A DNA stretch of 64,000 nucleotides from Bacteroidales bacterium (GTDB lineage Bacteria > Bacteroidota > Bacteroidia > Bacteroidales > UBA7332), in contig JAQTZA010000013.1 of NCBI GenBank assembly GCA_028687995.1, positions 42,501 to 106,500 of the forward strand, read 5' to 3'. Below, in pieces: positions 46,268-53,959 of the stretch. A program made the position numbers and the translations under genes. Below the pieces are notes generated by a model. The model made no database searches. It saw only the letters and a program-made list of their open reading frames with translations, and was not told where the DNA came from. Within the stretch, counting starts at the first letter, position 1. Each line of letters starts with the position of its first letter.

Positions 46268-47362
46268 ATGGAATTAAACAGTAAAAAGCTCGAAAGCACC
46301 TCTAGATTGATTTATTATTCAATATCAATTATCCTTTGTTTATTTTTAATTCTATTATCTGGTAGAATAATTGATGATCTTGACACCGCCACGACTCGAC
46401 CAGAAGTTGAACAATTCTTGGATAATACCTACTTATCCAAATTGCATACAAAAATAGCTCCTTTGGATAAAGAAATTGAGACTCTTTCCAACAAAAGTAG
46501 CACACTCGAAAAAACGATTTCCATTGCCAAAGAAAATTACACCAACGAAAAGCAGTCGTTCGACAATTGGGTGCAAGCTCGCAAAACACTTGGTTCTCCT
46601 GATAAAGATCAAGAAGTAGTGGCACGTGCTAAAAAACTGGACGAATTTTATCAAGTGGAACAGGCATGGAGAACCCAGCGACAAACGTTACAAACTAAAA
46701 TTGACGAAGATAGAAATAAAACTCAAATTTTTCAGGAGCAAATAGACAAAGAGCATCAAAAAGCAGAAACTCTTTATCAAGAAGAGTTGAAACATTACGA
46801 TCTACTTGTTTTCCTAATCCGTTTGTTATTTGTTGCTCCCATTTTAGCGTTGGGAATTTTCTTTTTCATCCGCTACCGAAAACACAAATTCTGGCCACTC
46901 TTTTTTGGATTTACTCTCTTTTCACTCTACGCATTTTTCTTCGGATTAGTACCATATCTGCCTAGTTACGGCGGTTATGTACGCTACATTGTGGGTATCC
47001 TGTTGTCTGCTGGTTTAGGTTATTACGCCATCAAATCCATTGGGCAATACATCGAGAAAAAACAGGCTGAGTTGAAAGTTTCAACCCAAGAAAGAGCCAA
47101 AAATGTGCAAACAAGTGTTGCCGAAAAAGCTCTTGAAAACCACTATTGCCCCTCTTGTGGAAAAGATTTCATCATCAAGAAATGGGAATTTCCAATTAAA
47201 AATATTGACACCGAGGCATACAAGTTGGTGACTGACTATTGTCGCCATTGCGGACTTCAACTGTTCAGAAAATGCGACAAATGTGGAACGAAAAATTTCG
47301 CGCATTTGCCTTTCTGTTCTGCTTGTGGAGCAAAACCAACCGTTGAAAAAGTAAAAGAATAA
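46268..47362 (+). CDS. Membrane protein with coiled coil and C-terminal zinc ribbons
   Basis: A 364-residue protein from the ATG at 46268; the frame also allows a longer start at 46205 without support. It has an N-terminal TM (about residues 10-32), then a charged coiled coil (about 50-180, KEIETLSNKSSTLEKTISIAK). Two or three more TM segments (about 190-260) follow, and a cytoplasmic-looking tail has CPSCGKDF, CRHCGLQLFRKCDKCG and FCSACGA, which make two or more zinc ribbons. I do not recognise a named family. The design resembles a membrane-anchored scaffold. It precedes surE by 20 nt. Confidence 0.8.
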   Translation: MELNSKKLESTSRLIYYSISIILCLFLILLSGRIIDDLDTATTRPEVEQFLDNTYLSKLHTKIAPLDKEIETLSNKSSTLEKTISIAKENYTNEKQSFDNWVQARKTLGSPDKDQEVVARAKKLDEFYQVEQAWRTQRQTLQTKIDEDRNKTQIFQEQIDKEHQKAETLYQEELKHYDLLVFLIRLLFVAPILALGIFFFIRYRKHKFWPLFFGFTLFSLYAFFFGLVPYLPSYGGYVRYIVGILLSAGLGYYAIKSIGQYIEKKQAELKVSTQERAKNVQTSVAEKALENHYCPSCGKDFIIKKWEFPIKNIDTEAYKLVTDYCRHCGLQLFRKCDKCGTKNFAHLPFCSACGAKPTVEKVKE

Positions 47363-47382
47363 AAAGACAATTTAATCAAAAT

Positions 47383-48156
47383 ATGACTCATCCAACTAAT
47401 AAACCCCTAATCCTTGTTACCAACGACGATGGATATCAAGCCAAAGGCATAGCATCGCTCATCAACAGTATCCGTGGACTCGGACAAATCGTGGTAATGG
47501 CTCCCGACTCTGCACGCTCAGGTCAATCGAGCGCCATCACGCCGCATACTCCGTTGCGTTTTAGCAAAGTAAGCGAAGAAGGTGATGTGTCGATTTATAA
47601 ATGCAACGGTACTCCTGTCGATTGCGTCAAATTGGCGTTTCACCAACTATTGCACCGCAAACCCGATCTGATTGTTTCGGGTATCAACCACGGCTCCAAT
47701 TCGGCGGTGAATATTCACTACTCAGGCACTATGGGTGCGGTGATTGAAGGCTGCATCGCTGGCGTTCCGTCCATCGGCTTTTCTTTTTGTAACTATTTCC
47801 CGAATGCAGATTTCACAGTTACAGAAAAATATGTTCGCAGCATCTCCGAAGACGTGCTCCAAAACGGCATTCCTAAAGGCGTTTGCCTCAACGTGAACAT
47901 CCCCGACACACTCGAAATAGAAGGAATCCGCATCTGCCGCCAAACAGATGCTGTATGGCAAGAAGAATATTCAAAACGCACTGATCCCTTCGGCGGCGAA
48001 TATTTCTGGCTAACTGGCTCTATGTACAACCGCGAACCCGAAGCAGAAGACACCTGCGAATGGGCGTTGAATAATAGCTACGTGTCGGTCGTTCCCTGCC
48101 AAATAGACCTCACGGCCTATCATTATATGGACGAATTGAAAACGAGGTTGAAATGA
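47383..48156 (+). CDS. surE: 5'/3'-nucleotidase SurE
   Basis: A 257-residue metal-dependent phosphatase of nucleoside monophosphates, involved in stationary-phase survival. The N-terminal metal site is LVTNDDGYQAKGI, with the SGINHGSN segment and GTPVDCVKLA motif typical of SurE. Full length. The last four bases (ATGA) overlap the next gene's start, so surE and the following membrane-protein gene are coupled. The usual Bacteroidota order surE-lpxB is interrupted by that gene. Confidence 0.95.
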   Translation: MTHPTNKPLILVTNDDGYQAKGIASLINSIRGLGQIVVMAPDSARSGQSSAITPHTPLRFSKVSEEGDVSIYKCNGTPVDCVKLAFHQLLHRKPDLIVSGINHGSNSAVNIHYSGTMGAVIEGCIAGVPSIGFSFCNYFPNADFTVTEKYVRSISEDVLQNGIPKGVCLNVNIPDTLEIEGIRICRQTDAVWQEEYSKRTDPFGGEYFWLTGSMYNREPEAEDTCEWALNNSYVSVVPCQIDLTAYHYMDELKTRLK

Positions 48157-48581
48157 AAATTTATTCAATTACCGTTGAAGAATATTATGTCACTCCAATA
48201 ATAATTGCACTAGCTTTATTAGTTTTAAATCTGATCAGGCTTAAATATGGTTCGAGGAGTTTTCATAAAAAAAACTTATGGATAAGCTTCATTGTATTTC
48301 TTGCGGTTTATATGTTTATTGTTGGCTCTGCGCTTTATGATGACTGTTACTATCAATGGAAATATAATCAATTGAATCAAGCCCATAATGGTATTGGCGA
48401 AAGTCCTGCTCAAATCGAAGCAATGAATAATTTGATATCTGATACGGGTCGAGTTTTCTCGGTATATTTAGGAATAATTTTTGCTGGAGGAATATCCATT
48501 ATTGTTTATTTATCAGGATTTTTTATTCATAAATACAAAAATCTGACAAAGAACAAAGATTCTTCAAATTTGATAAAATGA
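48153..48581 (+). CDS. Small hypothetical membrane protein between surE and lpxB
   Basis: A 142-residue protein with three hydrophobic segments (about residues 12-28, 44-65 and 108-128) and basic ends. No domain recognised. It overlaps surE by four bases (ATGA) and ends 10 nt before lpxB, so it is likely a real gene translated with its neighbours. Codon use appears more AT-rich than surE and lpxB, which may mean a recent insertion. Function unknown. Confidence 0.7.
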   Translation: MKIYSITVEEYYVTPIIIALALLVLNLIRLKYGSRSFHKKNLWISFIVFLAVYMFIVGSALYDDCYYQWKYNQLNQAHNGIGESPAQIEAMNNLISDTGRVFSVYLGIIFAGGISIIVYLSGFFIHKYKNLTKNKDSSNLIK

Positions 48582-48591
48582 CATTCCCAAA

Positions 48592-49746
48592 ATGAACTAC
48601 TTCCTTATTGCAGGAGAAGCATCCGGCGACCTGCACGCCGCACACCTGATGCGTGAACTTAAAGCGCAAGACCCGAAAGCCGAATTTCGCTTCTTCGGGG
48701 GCGATTTGATGGCACAAGAAGGCGGAACCTTGATTAAACATTATCGCGAATTAGCCTTTATGGGTTTTATTCCCGTACTCCTTAATCTTCAAACCATACT
48801 TCGAAATATGGAAATTTGCAAGAATGAAATTCGGAAATTTTCGCCCGATGTCGTCATTCTCGTAGATTATCCTGGCTTTAATCTCGAGATTGCAAAGTTC
48901 GTAAAACAAGAGCTTTCAATTCCTGTTCACTACTACATTTCCCCAAAAATATGGGCGTGGAAGGAGTATCGCATCAAAGAGATTAAACGCAATGTAGATG
49001 TGATGCTGTCGATTTTGCCGTTCGAAGTTCCGTTTTATGCCAAGCACCATTATCCCATCACCTACGTGGGCAATCCCACACTCGACGAGATCCATCAATA
49101 CCAGCAAACGCATCCAAAATCAAACGATTTTCTGGTAAAAAACGACCTAAACGAAAATCCGATTGTAGCTCTCTTGGCAGGCAGTCGTAAGCAGGAGATC
49201 AAGAAAAATCTTCCACTGATGTTGGAAGCTTCGAAATCGTTCCCAAACCATCAATTCGTGATTGCTGGAGCTCCGGGCATCGAGAAGGATCACTACCAAA
49301 ATTATATTTCAAACACCCATATTAAAGTCGTTTTCGGTCAAACCTACCCACTGCTTCAACACGCTGATGCCGCTCTTGTCACTTCTGGTACCGCAACGTT
49401 GGAAACAGCTATTTTCGGTGTTCCGCAAGCCGTTTCGTACTACGCCAGTGGTGGCAAATTGCTTTATGCTGTAATGGAAAAGTTACTGAAAGTGAGGTTT
49501 GTATCATTGGTCAATCTTATCGTAGATCGTCTAGTAGTCAAAGAGTTGCTCGGGTACAAAGCTTCAGCCGAAAGTTTGCGCAAAGAGCTTCATCTTCTGC
49601 TTGAAAACGAGATCTATCGAAAAGAAATTATCGACGGTTATGCCGAAATGAGTAAAAAGTTGGGTGAAATAGGCGCACCAAAGAATGCTGCAAAAGAGAT
49701 AATCAAACGATTAGCCTCCCAAACCCCTCCCAAAGTGGGGCATTAA
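48592..49746 (+). CDS. lpxB: Lipid-A-disaccharide synthase
   Basis: A 384-residue glycosyltransferase that joins UDP-diacylglucosamine and lipid X in lipid A synthesis. Motifs: AGEASGDLHAAHLM near the N-terminus, SPKIWAWKEYRIKEI, GNPTLDE, and LLAGSRKQEIKKNLP followed by TSGTATLETAIFGVPQ near the C-terminal half. The last residues (SQTPPKVGH) are encoded by a short C-rich repeat and are probably not conserved. Its presence points to a lipid-A-bearing outer membrane. Confidence 0.95.
   Translation: MNYFLIAGEASGDLHAAHLMRELKAQDPKAEFRFFGGDLMAQEGGTLIKHYRELAFMGFIPVLLNLQTILRNMEICKNEIRKFSPDVVILVDYPGFNLEIAKFVKQELSIPVHYYISPKIWAWKEYRIKEIKRNVDVMLSILPFEVPFYAKHHYPITYVGNPTLDEIHQYQQTHPKSNDFLVKNDLNENPIVALLAGSRKQEIKKNLPLMLEASKSFPNHQFVIAGAPGIEKDHYQNYISNTHIKVVFGQTYPLLQHADAALVTSGTATLETAIFGVPQAVSYYASGGKLLYAVMEKLLKVRFVSLVNLIVDRLVVKELLGYKASAESLRKELHLLLENEIYRKEIIDGYAEMSKKLGEIGAPKNAAKEIIKRLASQTPPKVGH
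49715..49743 (+). repeat. Short C-rich repeat forming the 3' end of lpxB
   Basis: CCTCCCAAACCCCTCCCAAAG followed by TGGGGC is similar in style to the arms of the palindromic repeats at 4841 and 22683 and ends the lpxB frame as SQTPPKVGH. Phrases of this kind are common in Bacteroidota spacers, so this looks like a remnant that took over the stop codon. Confidence 0.4.
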
Positions 49747-49842
49747 AATCGCTTTTGCACCTTTGCTCCTTTACGTTCAATTAGAGGTTGCATTTTAATG
49801 AAATTATAATCTCAAAATCACCATTTTAAAAGTAGAATTTTG

Positions 49843-49850
49843 TACTTTTG
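49843..49850 (+). promoter_or_regulatory. -7 box of purH
   Basis: TACTTTTG matches TAnnTTTG, 26 nt before the purH ATG at 49877; a TTG at the -33 position is not clear. Confidence 0.5.
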
Positions 49851-49876
49851 CAAAAATTCTAATCAAAGCGCAGTTT

Positions 49877-51400
49877 ATGTCAGAAAACAAAAGGATAAAA
49901 TCGGCCTTGGTTTCTGTCTTTCACAAAGACGGACTGGACGAAATTATCACCAAATTACACAACGAAGGAGTAAAATTTATCTCAACCGGAGGTACGCAAG
50001 AGTTCATCGAATCATTGGGCTATCCGTGTGAGGCAGTAGAAGATTTAACAGGCTATCCATCCATTTTGGGCGGTCGAGTAAAAACGTTGCACCCAAAAGT
50101 TTTCGGTGGAATCCTTTGCCGTCGTGAGTTGGACGGCGATTTAGCTCAAATCGAACAGTACGAAATTCCTGAAATTGACTTGGTGATTGTTGACCTTTAT
50201 CCTTTCGAAGCAACTGTCGCTTCAGGAGCCGAAGATGCTGCGATTATCGAAAAAATTGACATCGGTGGCATTTCATTGATACGCGCAGCAGCCAAAAACC
50301 ACAAAGATGTGGTAATCGTGGCTTCAAAAGCGCAATACACTCCCCTGCTCGAACTTCTTGAAGAGAAAGGCGCACAAACCACACTCGAAGACCGTCGCTG
50401 GTTTGCCAAAGAGGCGTTTGCCGTTTCATCTGGTTACGACTCAGCTATTTTCAACTATTTCGACGACAACGAAGGAAGCTATTTCCGCAGCGCAAAAGAC
50501 AGCGCCAAAGTGCTTCGTTACGGTGAAAATCCTCACCAAAAAGGAGTTTTCTACGGACAGTTCGAAGAGATGTTCGAACAACTTCAAGGGAAAGAGATTT
50601 CATACAACAACCTTCTCGATATTGATGCAGCCGTTTCGCTCATCGCTGAATTCGACGATCTGACTTTTGCCATTCTAAAGCATAACAACGCTTGTGGTTT
50701 GGCATCGGCGCCATCTATGCTCGAAGCATGGAAGAAGGCGTTGGCAGGCGATCCAGTTTCAGCATTCGGTGGCGTTTTGGTCACAAACGAAATCGTGGAC
50801 AAAGCCAGTGCAGAAGAGATCAACAGACTTTTTTTCGAAGTAATAATTGCGCCAGATTACGATATGGATGCGCTCGAAGTATTGACTTCAAAGAAAAATC
50901 GTATTATCCTGATCCAAAAACAGCCGGTAAAAGGCGGACAAATGTCGCGCACTTTGCTGAACGGCGTCTTGATGCAAGATAAAGATTCGAAAACAGAAAC
51001 AGCAGCCGATTTGAAAGTGGTAACTACAAAAACAGTTTCTGAACAAGAGATTGCAGATTTGTTGTTTGCCAACAAAATCGTAAAACACAGTAAATCGAAC
51101 GCCATTGTTTTAGCAAAAAACAATCAACTGATTGCAAGCGGTGTGGGTCAAACTTCACGGGTGGATGCTTTGCGTCATGCGATTGAAAAAGCTGGTTCAT
51201 TCGAATTTGACCTGAACGGTACTGTAATGGCTTCCGACGCTTTCTTCCCCTTCGCAGATTGCGTGGAAATTGCACATCAAGCAGGTGTAGTTTCGGTGAT
51301 TCAACCCGGTGGATCGGTTCGCGACCAAGATACAATTGACTATTGCAATAAAAACGGATTATCGATGGTTACCACCGGATTCCGTCATTTTAAACATTGA
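49877..51400 (+). CDS. purH: Bifunctional AICAR formyltransferase / IMP cyclohydrolase
   Basis: A 507-residue enzyme for the last two steps of IMP synthesis. The N-terminal MGS-like cyclohydrolase domain starts IKSALVSVFHKDGLDEI, with ISTGGTQEF and GGRVKTLHPKVFGGIL. The C-terminal transformylase domain has LRYGENPHQKGVFY, the catalytic-type KHNNACGLAS and SDAFFPFADCVEIAHQAG, ending TTGFRHFKH. Length is normal. It precedes mreB by about 100 nt. Confidence 0.97.
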   Translation: MSENKRIKSALVSVFHKDGLDEIITKLHNEGVKFISTGGTQEFIESLGYPCEAVEDLTGYPSILGGRVKTLHPKVFGGILCRRELDGDLAQIEQYEIPEIDLVIVDLYPFEATVASGAEDAAIIEKIDIGGISLIRAAAKNHKDVVIVASKAQYTPLLELLEEKGAQTTLEDRRWFAKEAFAVSSGYDSAIFNYFDDNEGSYFRSAKDSAKVLRYGENPHQKGVFYGQFEEMFEQLQGKEISYNNLLDIDAAVSLIAEFDDLTFAILKHNNACGLASAPSMLEAWKKALAGDPVSAFGGVLVTNEIVDKASAEEINRLFFEVIIAPDYDMDALEVLTSKKNRIILIQKQPVKGGQMSRTLLNGVLMQDKDSKTETAADLKVVTTKTVSEQEIADLLFANKIVKHSKSNAIVLAKNNQLIASGVGQTSRVDALRHAIEKAGSFEFDLNGTVMASDAFFPFADCVEIAHQAGVVSVIQPGGSVRDQDTIDYCNKNGLSMVTTGFRHFKH

Positions 51401-51501
51401 TTTCACAAGAACAAAGAGCAAAGACTTCTCAAAAATTCGAATATTATCTTGATTCTTTTGTCTTGATTCTTTTATTTAATTTTCAACTTACAACTAAATA
51501 A

Positions 51502-52521
51502 ATGGGATTATTCTCTTTAACACAGGAAATTGCGATGGACCTCGGAACCGCCAATTCTATCATTATTCATAATGGTAAGATTGTGGTTGATGAGCCTTCT
51601 ATCGTAGCGTTGGACAGACGCACCGACAAGCTTCTGGCTGTCGGTCAGCAAGCCCAACAGATGCACGGAAAGACCCACGAAAACATCCGTACCATTCGCC
51701 CTTTGCGAGATGGTGTGATTGCCGACTTCTATGCTTGCGAGCAGATGATGCGCGGAATGATTAAGATGGCAATGCCAAAAAATGGCTGGTTCTCTTCGTC
51801 ACTTCGTATGGTGATCAGTATTCCTTCGGGAAGTACCGAGGTGGAGATTCGTGCGGTACGTGACTCGGCAGAACACGCTGGCGGTCGCGACGTATATCTG
51901 ATTTACGAACCAATGGCGGCAGCTATCGGTATCGGACTCGACGTGGAAGCTCCGGAAGGAAACATGGTAGTCGATATCGGTGGTGGATCTACCGAGATTG
52001 CCGTTATCTCGTTGGGTGGTATCGTATCGAACAAATCTATCCGCATTGCGGGTGATGATTTAACGGCCGACATCCAGGAATATATGCGTCGTCAGCACAA
52101 CATTCGTGTGGGTGAACGTACTGCAGAACAAATCAAAATCCACGTTGGATCAGCTCTAACCGAGTTGGAAAATCCACCGGAAGATTTCATCGTAAAAGGT
52201 CCAAATCAGATGACTGCTTTGCCAATGGAAGTTCCGGTTTCGTACCAAGAAGTGGCACATTGCATCGAAAAATCAATTTCGAAAATTGAAACTGCGGTGT
52301 TGGCAGCTTTGGAGCAAACACCTCCCGAATTGTATGCTGATGTGGTAAACAACGGCATCTGGTTAGCAGGTGGTGGAGCATTGCTTCGCGGTCTCGACAA
52401 ACGTTTGACTGAAAAAATCAACATCCCATTCCATATTGCAGAAGATCCACTTTTAGCGGTTGCTCGCGGTACGGGAATTGCGTTGAAGAATATTGATAAA
52501 TTCTCTTTCTTAATTCGATAA
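51502..52521 (+). CDS. mreB: Rod-shape-determining protein MreB
   Basis: A 339-residue actin-like cytoskeletal protein that guides side-wall synthesis. The phosphate-1 motif is DLGTANSIIIHNG, with the conserved EPSIVALD, the phosphate-2 motif DIGGGSTEIAVIS and the adenosine motif LAGGGALLRGLD. Full length. It starts the mreB-C-D-PBP2-rodA operon; a long hairpin lies between it and mreC. Confidence 0.97.
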   Translation: MGLFSLTQEIAMDLGTANSIIIHNGKIVVDEPSIVALDRRTDKLLAVGQQAQQMHGKTHENIRTIRPLRDGVIADFYACEQMMRGMIKMAMPKNGWFSSSLRMVISIPSGSTEVEIRAVRDSAEHAGGRDVYLIYEPMAAAIGIGLDVEAPEGNMVVDIGGGSTEIAVISLGGIVSNKSIRIAGDDLTADIQEYMRRQHNIRVGERTAEQIKIHVGSALTELENPPEDFIVKGPNQMTALPMEVPVSYQEVAHCIEKSISKIETAVLAALEQTPPELYADVVNNGIWLAGGGALLRGLDKRLTEKINIPFHIAEDPLLAVARGTGIALKNIDKFSFLIR

Positions 52522-52537
52522 GAAGATAAGCAAGATT

Positions 52538-52592
52538 TGTCTCACAAGTCTGTTTTACATCTGTATTGGGTGAAAAACAGGCTTATGAGACA
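52538..52592 (+). terminator. 19-bp imperfect hairpin between mreB and mreC (attenuator or mRNA-processing site)
   Basis: TGTCTCACAAGTCTGTTTT (52538-52556) pairs with AAAACAGGCTTATGAGACA (52574-52592) over 19 positions with one mismatch and one G-U, loop of 17 nt. The T-tract after it is short (TCTTATTT), so it may only slow the polymerase or protect the mreB mRNA end, leaving mreCD less abundant than mreB. Confidence 0.6.
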
Positions 52593-52611
52593 TCTTATTT
52601 AATGATAATAG

Positions 52612-53451
52612 ATGCGAAATCTGATTCAATTCTTGATAAAACACAGCTATTGGCTGGTGCTACTGATTTATTTAGTGGTTGGCTTTGCAATGCTTTTCAA
52701 TTTCAATGTTTATCACCGTAGCATTTATCTCAGCTCGAGTAATCAGGTAAGCGGAGAAATTTTCAAGACCTCTTCCAATATTACCAATTACTTCAATTTA
52801 AGAGAGACAAATGCAGAGCTGTTAACTCGCAATAGTTTATTGCAGAAACGGATTCTTCAATTAGAAGAACAGTTGAAAAAAAATAACTCAGGTAAACTTA
52901 TTGACGACTCAAGCGAAACCAGTGTTTTTCGAAAATATAATTTCATAACAGCAGAAGTTATTAGTAATAGTGTTTCGCATCTACAAAATTATATCACTTT
53001 AAACAAAGGTCACATCGATGGTATTGCTCCGGAAATGGGTGTGATTGATCAAAATGGTATTATTGGTATAGTTACAACAGTTTCCGATCATTTCTCTGTG
53101 GTAATATCGGTTCTTAATCCAAAATTAAAGCTAAGTGCAAAACTAAAAAATGCAGATTATTTTGGTTCAGTTGCTTGGACTGGAGAAAGTTCAGAGTTTG
53201 GAGTCTTAGAAGAATTACCTCGACATGTCAAATTTAACAAAGGAGATACACTGATTACAAGTGGTTATTCCTCCGTTTTTCCAGAAGGCATTACAATAGG
53301 CTACATGGAAGAGAAACAAGATGCTTTGAGTGATGGAACAACTCCCATAAAAATCAGATTTTCAACACAATATGATCGTTTAGGGTTTGTGCAAATCATC
53401 ACGAATAAATTTCAGAAAGAACAAAAAGAAATAGAAAATCAAATTCGATAA
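52612..53451 (+). CDS. mreC: Rod-shape-determining protein MreC
   Basis: A 279-residue membrane-anchored periplasmic scaffold of the elongasome. It has one N-terminal TM (about residues 13-30), then a coiled coil (about residues 60-95, ELLTRNSLLQKRILQLEEQLK) and the beta-barrel domain (NYITLNKGHIDGIAPEMGVID, GDTLITSGYSSVFPEGITIG). Start and length are normal. It is one base from mreD. Confidence 0.93.
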   Translation: MRNLIQFLIKHSYWLVLLIYLVVGFAMLFNFNVYHRSIYLSSSNQVSGEIFKTSSNITNYFNLRETNAELLTRNSLLQKRILQLEEQLKKNNSGKLIDDSSETSVFRKYNFITAEVISNSVSHLQNYITLNKGHIDGIAPEMGVIDQNGIIGIVTTVSDHFSVVISVLNPKLKLSAKLKNADYFGSVAWTGESSEFGVLEELPRHVKFNKGDTLITSGYSSVFPEGITIGYMEEKQDALSDGTTPIKIRFSTQYDRLGFVQIITNKFQKEQKEIENQIR

Positions 53452-53452
53452 T

Positions 53453-53959
53453 ATGCTTTTATCCGCTTTAAAATATTTGATTTCGTACATCGTATTACTG
53501 TTATTACAAGTAACAGTTCTGAATAATTTTACGTTTTTAGGTTGGGCTACCCCTTTTCTCTACATCTATTTCATCATAATCCTACCAACTAACATTTCTA
53601 AAGGTTGGTTGTTTACATTGGCGTTTCTATTAGCATTACCCATTGACATTTTCAGCAATACACCTGGCATGCACACCATTGCTACTTTAGGTGCTTCCGC
53701 TTTTCGAGAACCCATAATGAGACTATATTTTTCGTCGGATGAAATCGACGGTAGCAATCCATCTGCAATTAGTTTTGGGATATGGCGATTTATGAGGTAT
53801 GCCATTACTGTCGTTTTACTTCATCATACTATTTTATTTATCGTTGAGTCGTTCGTATTTCTAAACTTCTGGCTTCTTTTAGGTAAAATAATTGTGTGTG
53901 CCCTCTTTACTTCATTACTTATTTTTTCTGTCGAAACCTTTAAACTTTCGCGTCGGTGA
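53453..53959 (+). CDS. mreD: Rod-shape-determining protein MreD
   Basis: A 168-residue, very hydrophobic protein with five or six TM segments, typical of MreD. The conserved region WLFTLAFLLALPIDIFSNTPGMHTIA matches Bacteroidota MreD. It lies one base downstream of mreC and overlaps the PBP2 start (GTGA) by four bases, so it is translationally coupled to the next gene. Confidence 0.9.
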   Translation: MLLSALKYLISYIVLLLLQVTVLNNFTFLGWATPFLYIYFIIILPTNISKGWLFTLAFLLALPIDIFSNTPGMHTIATLGASAFREPIMRLYFSSDEIDGSNPSAISFGIWRFMRYAITVVLLHHTILFIVESFVFLNFWLLLGKIIVCALFTSLLIFSVETFKLSRR

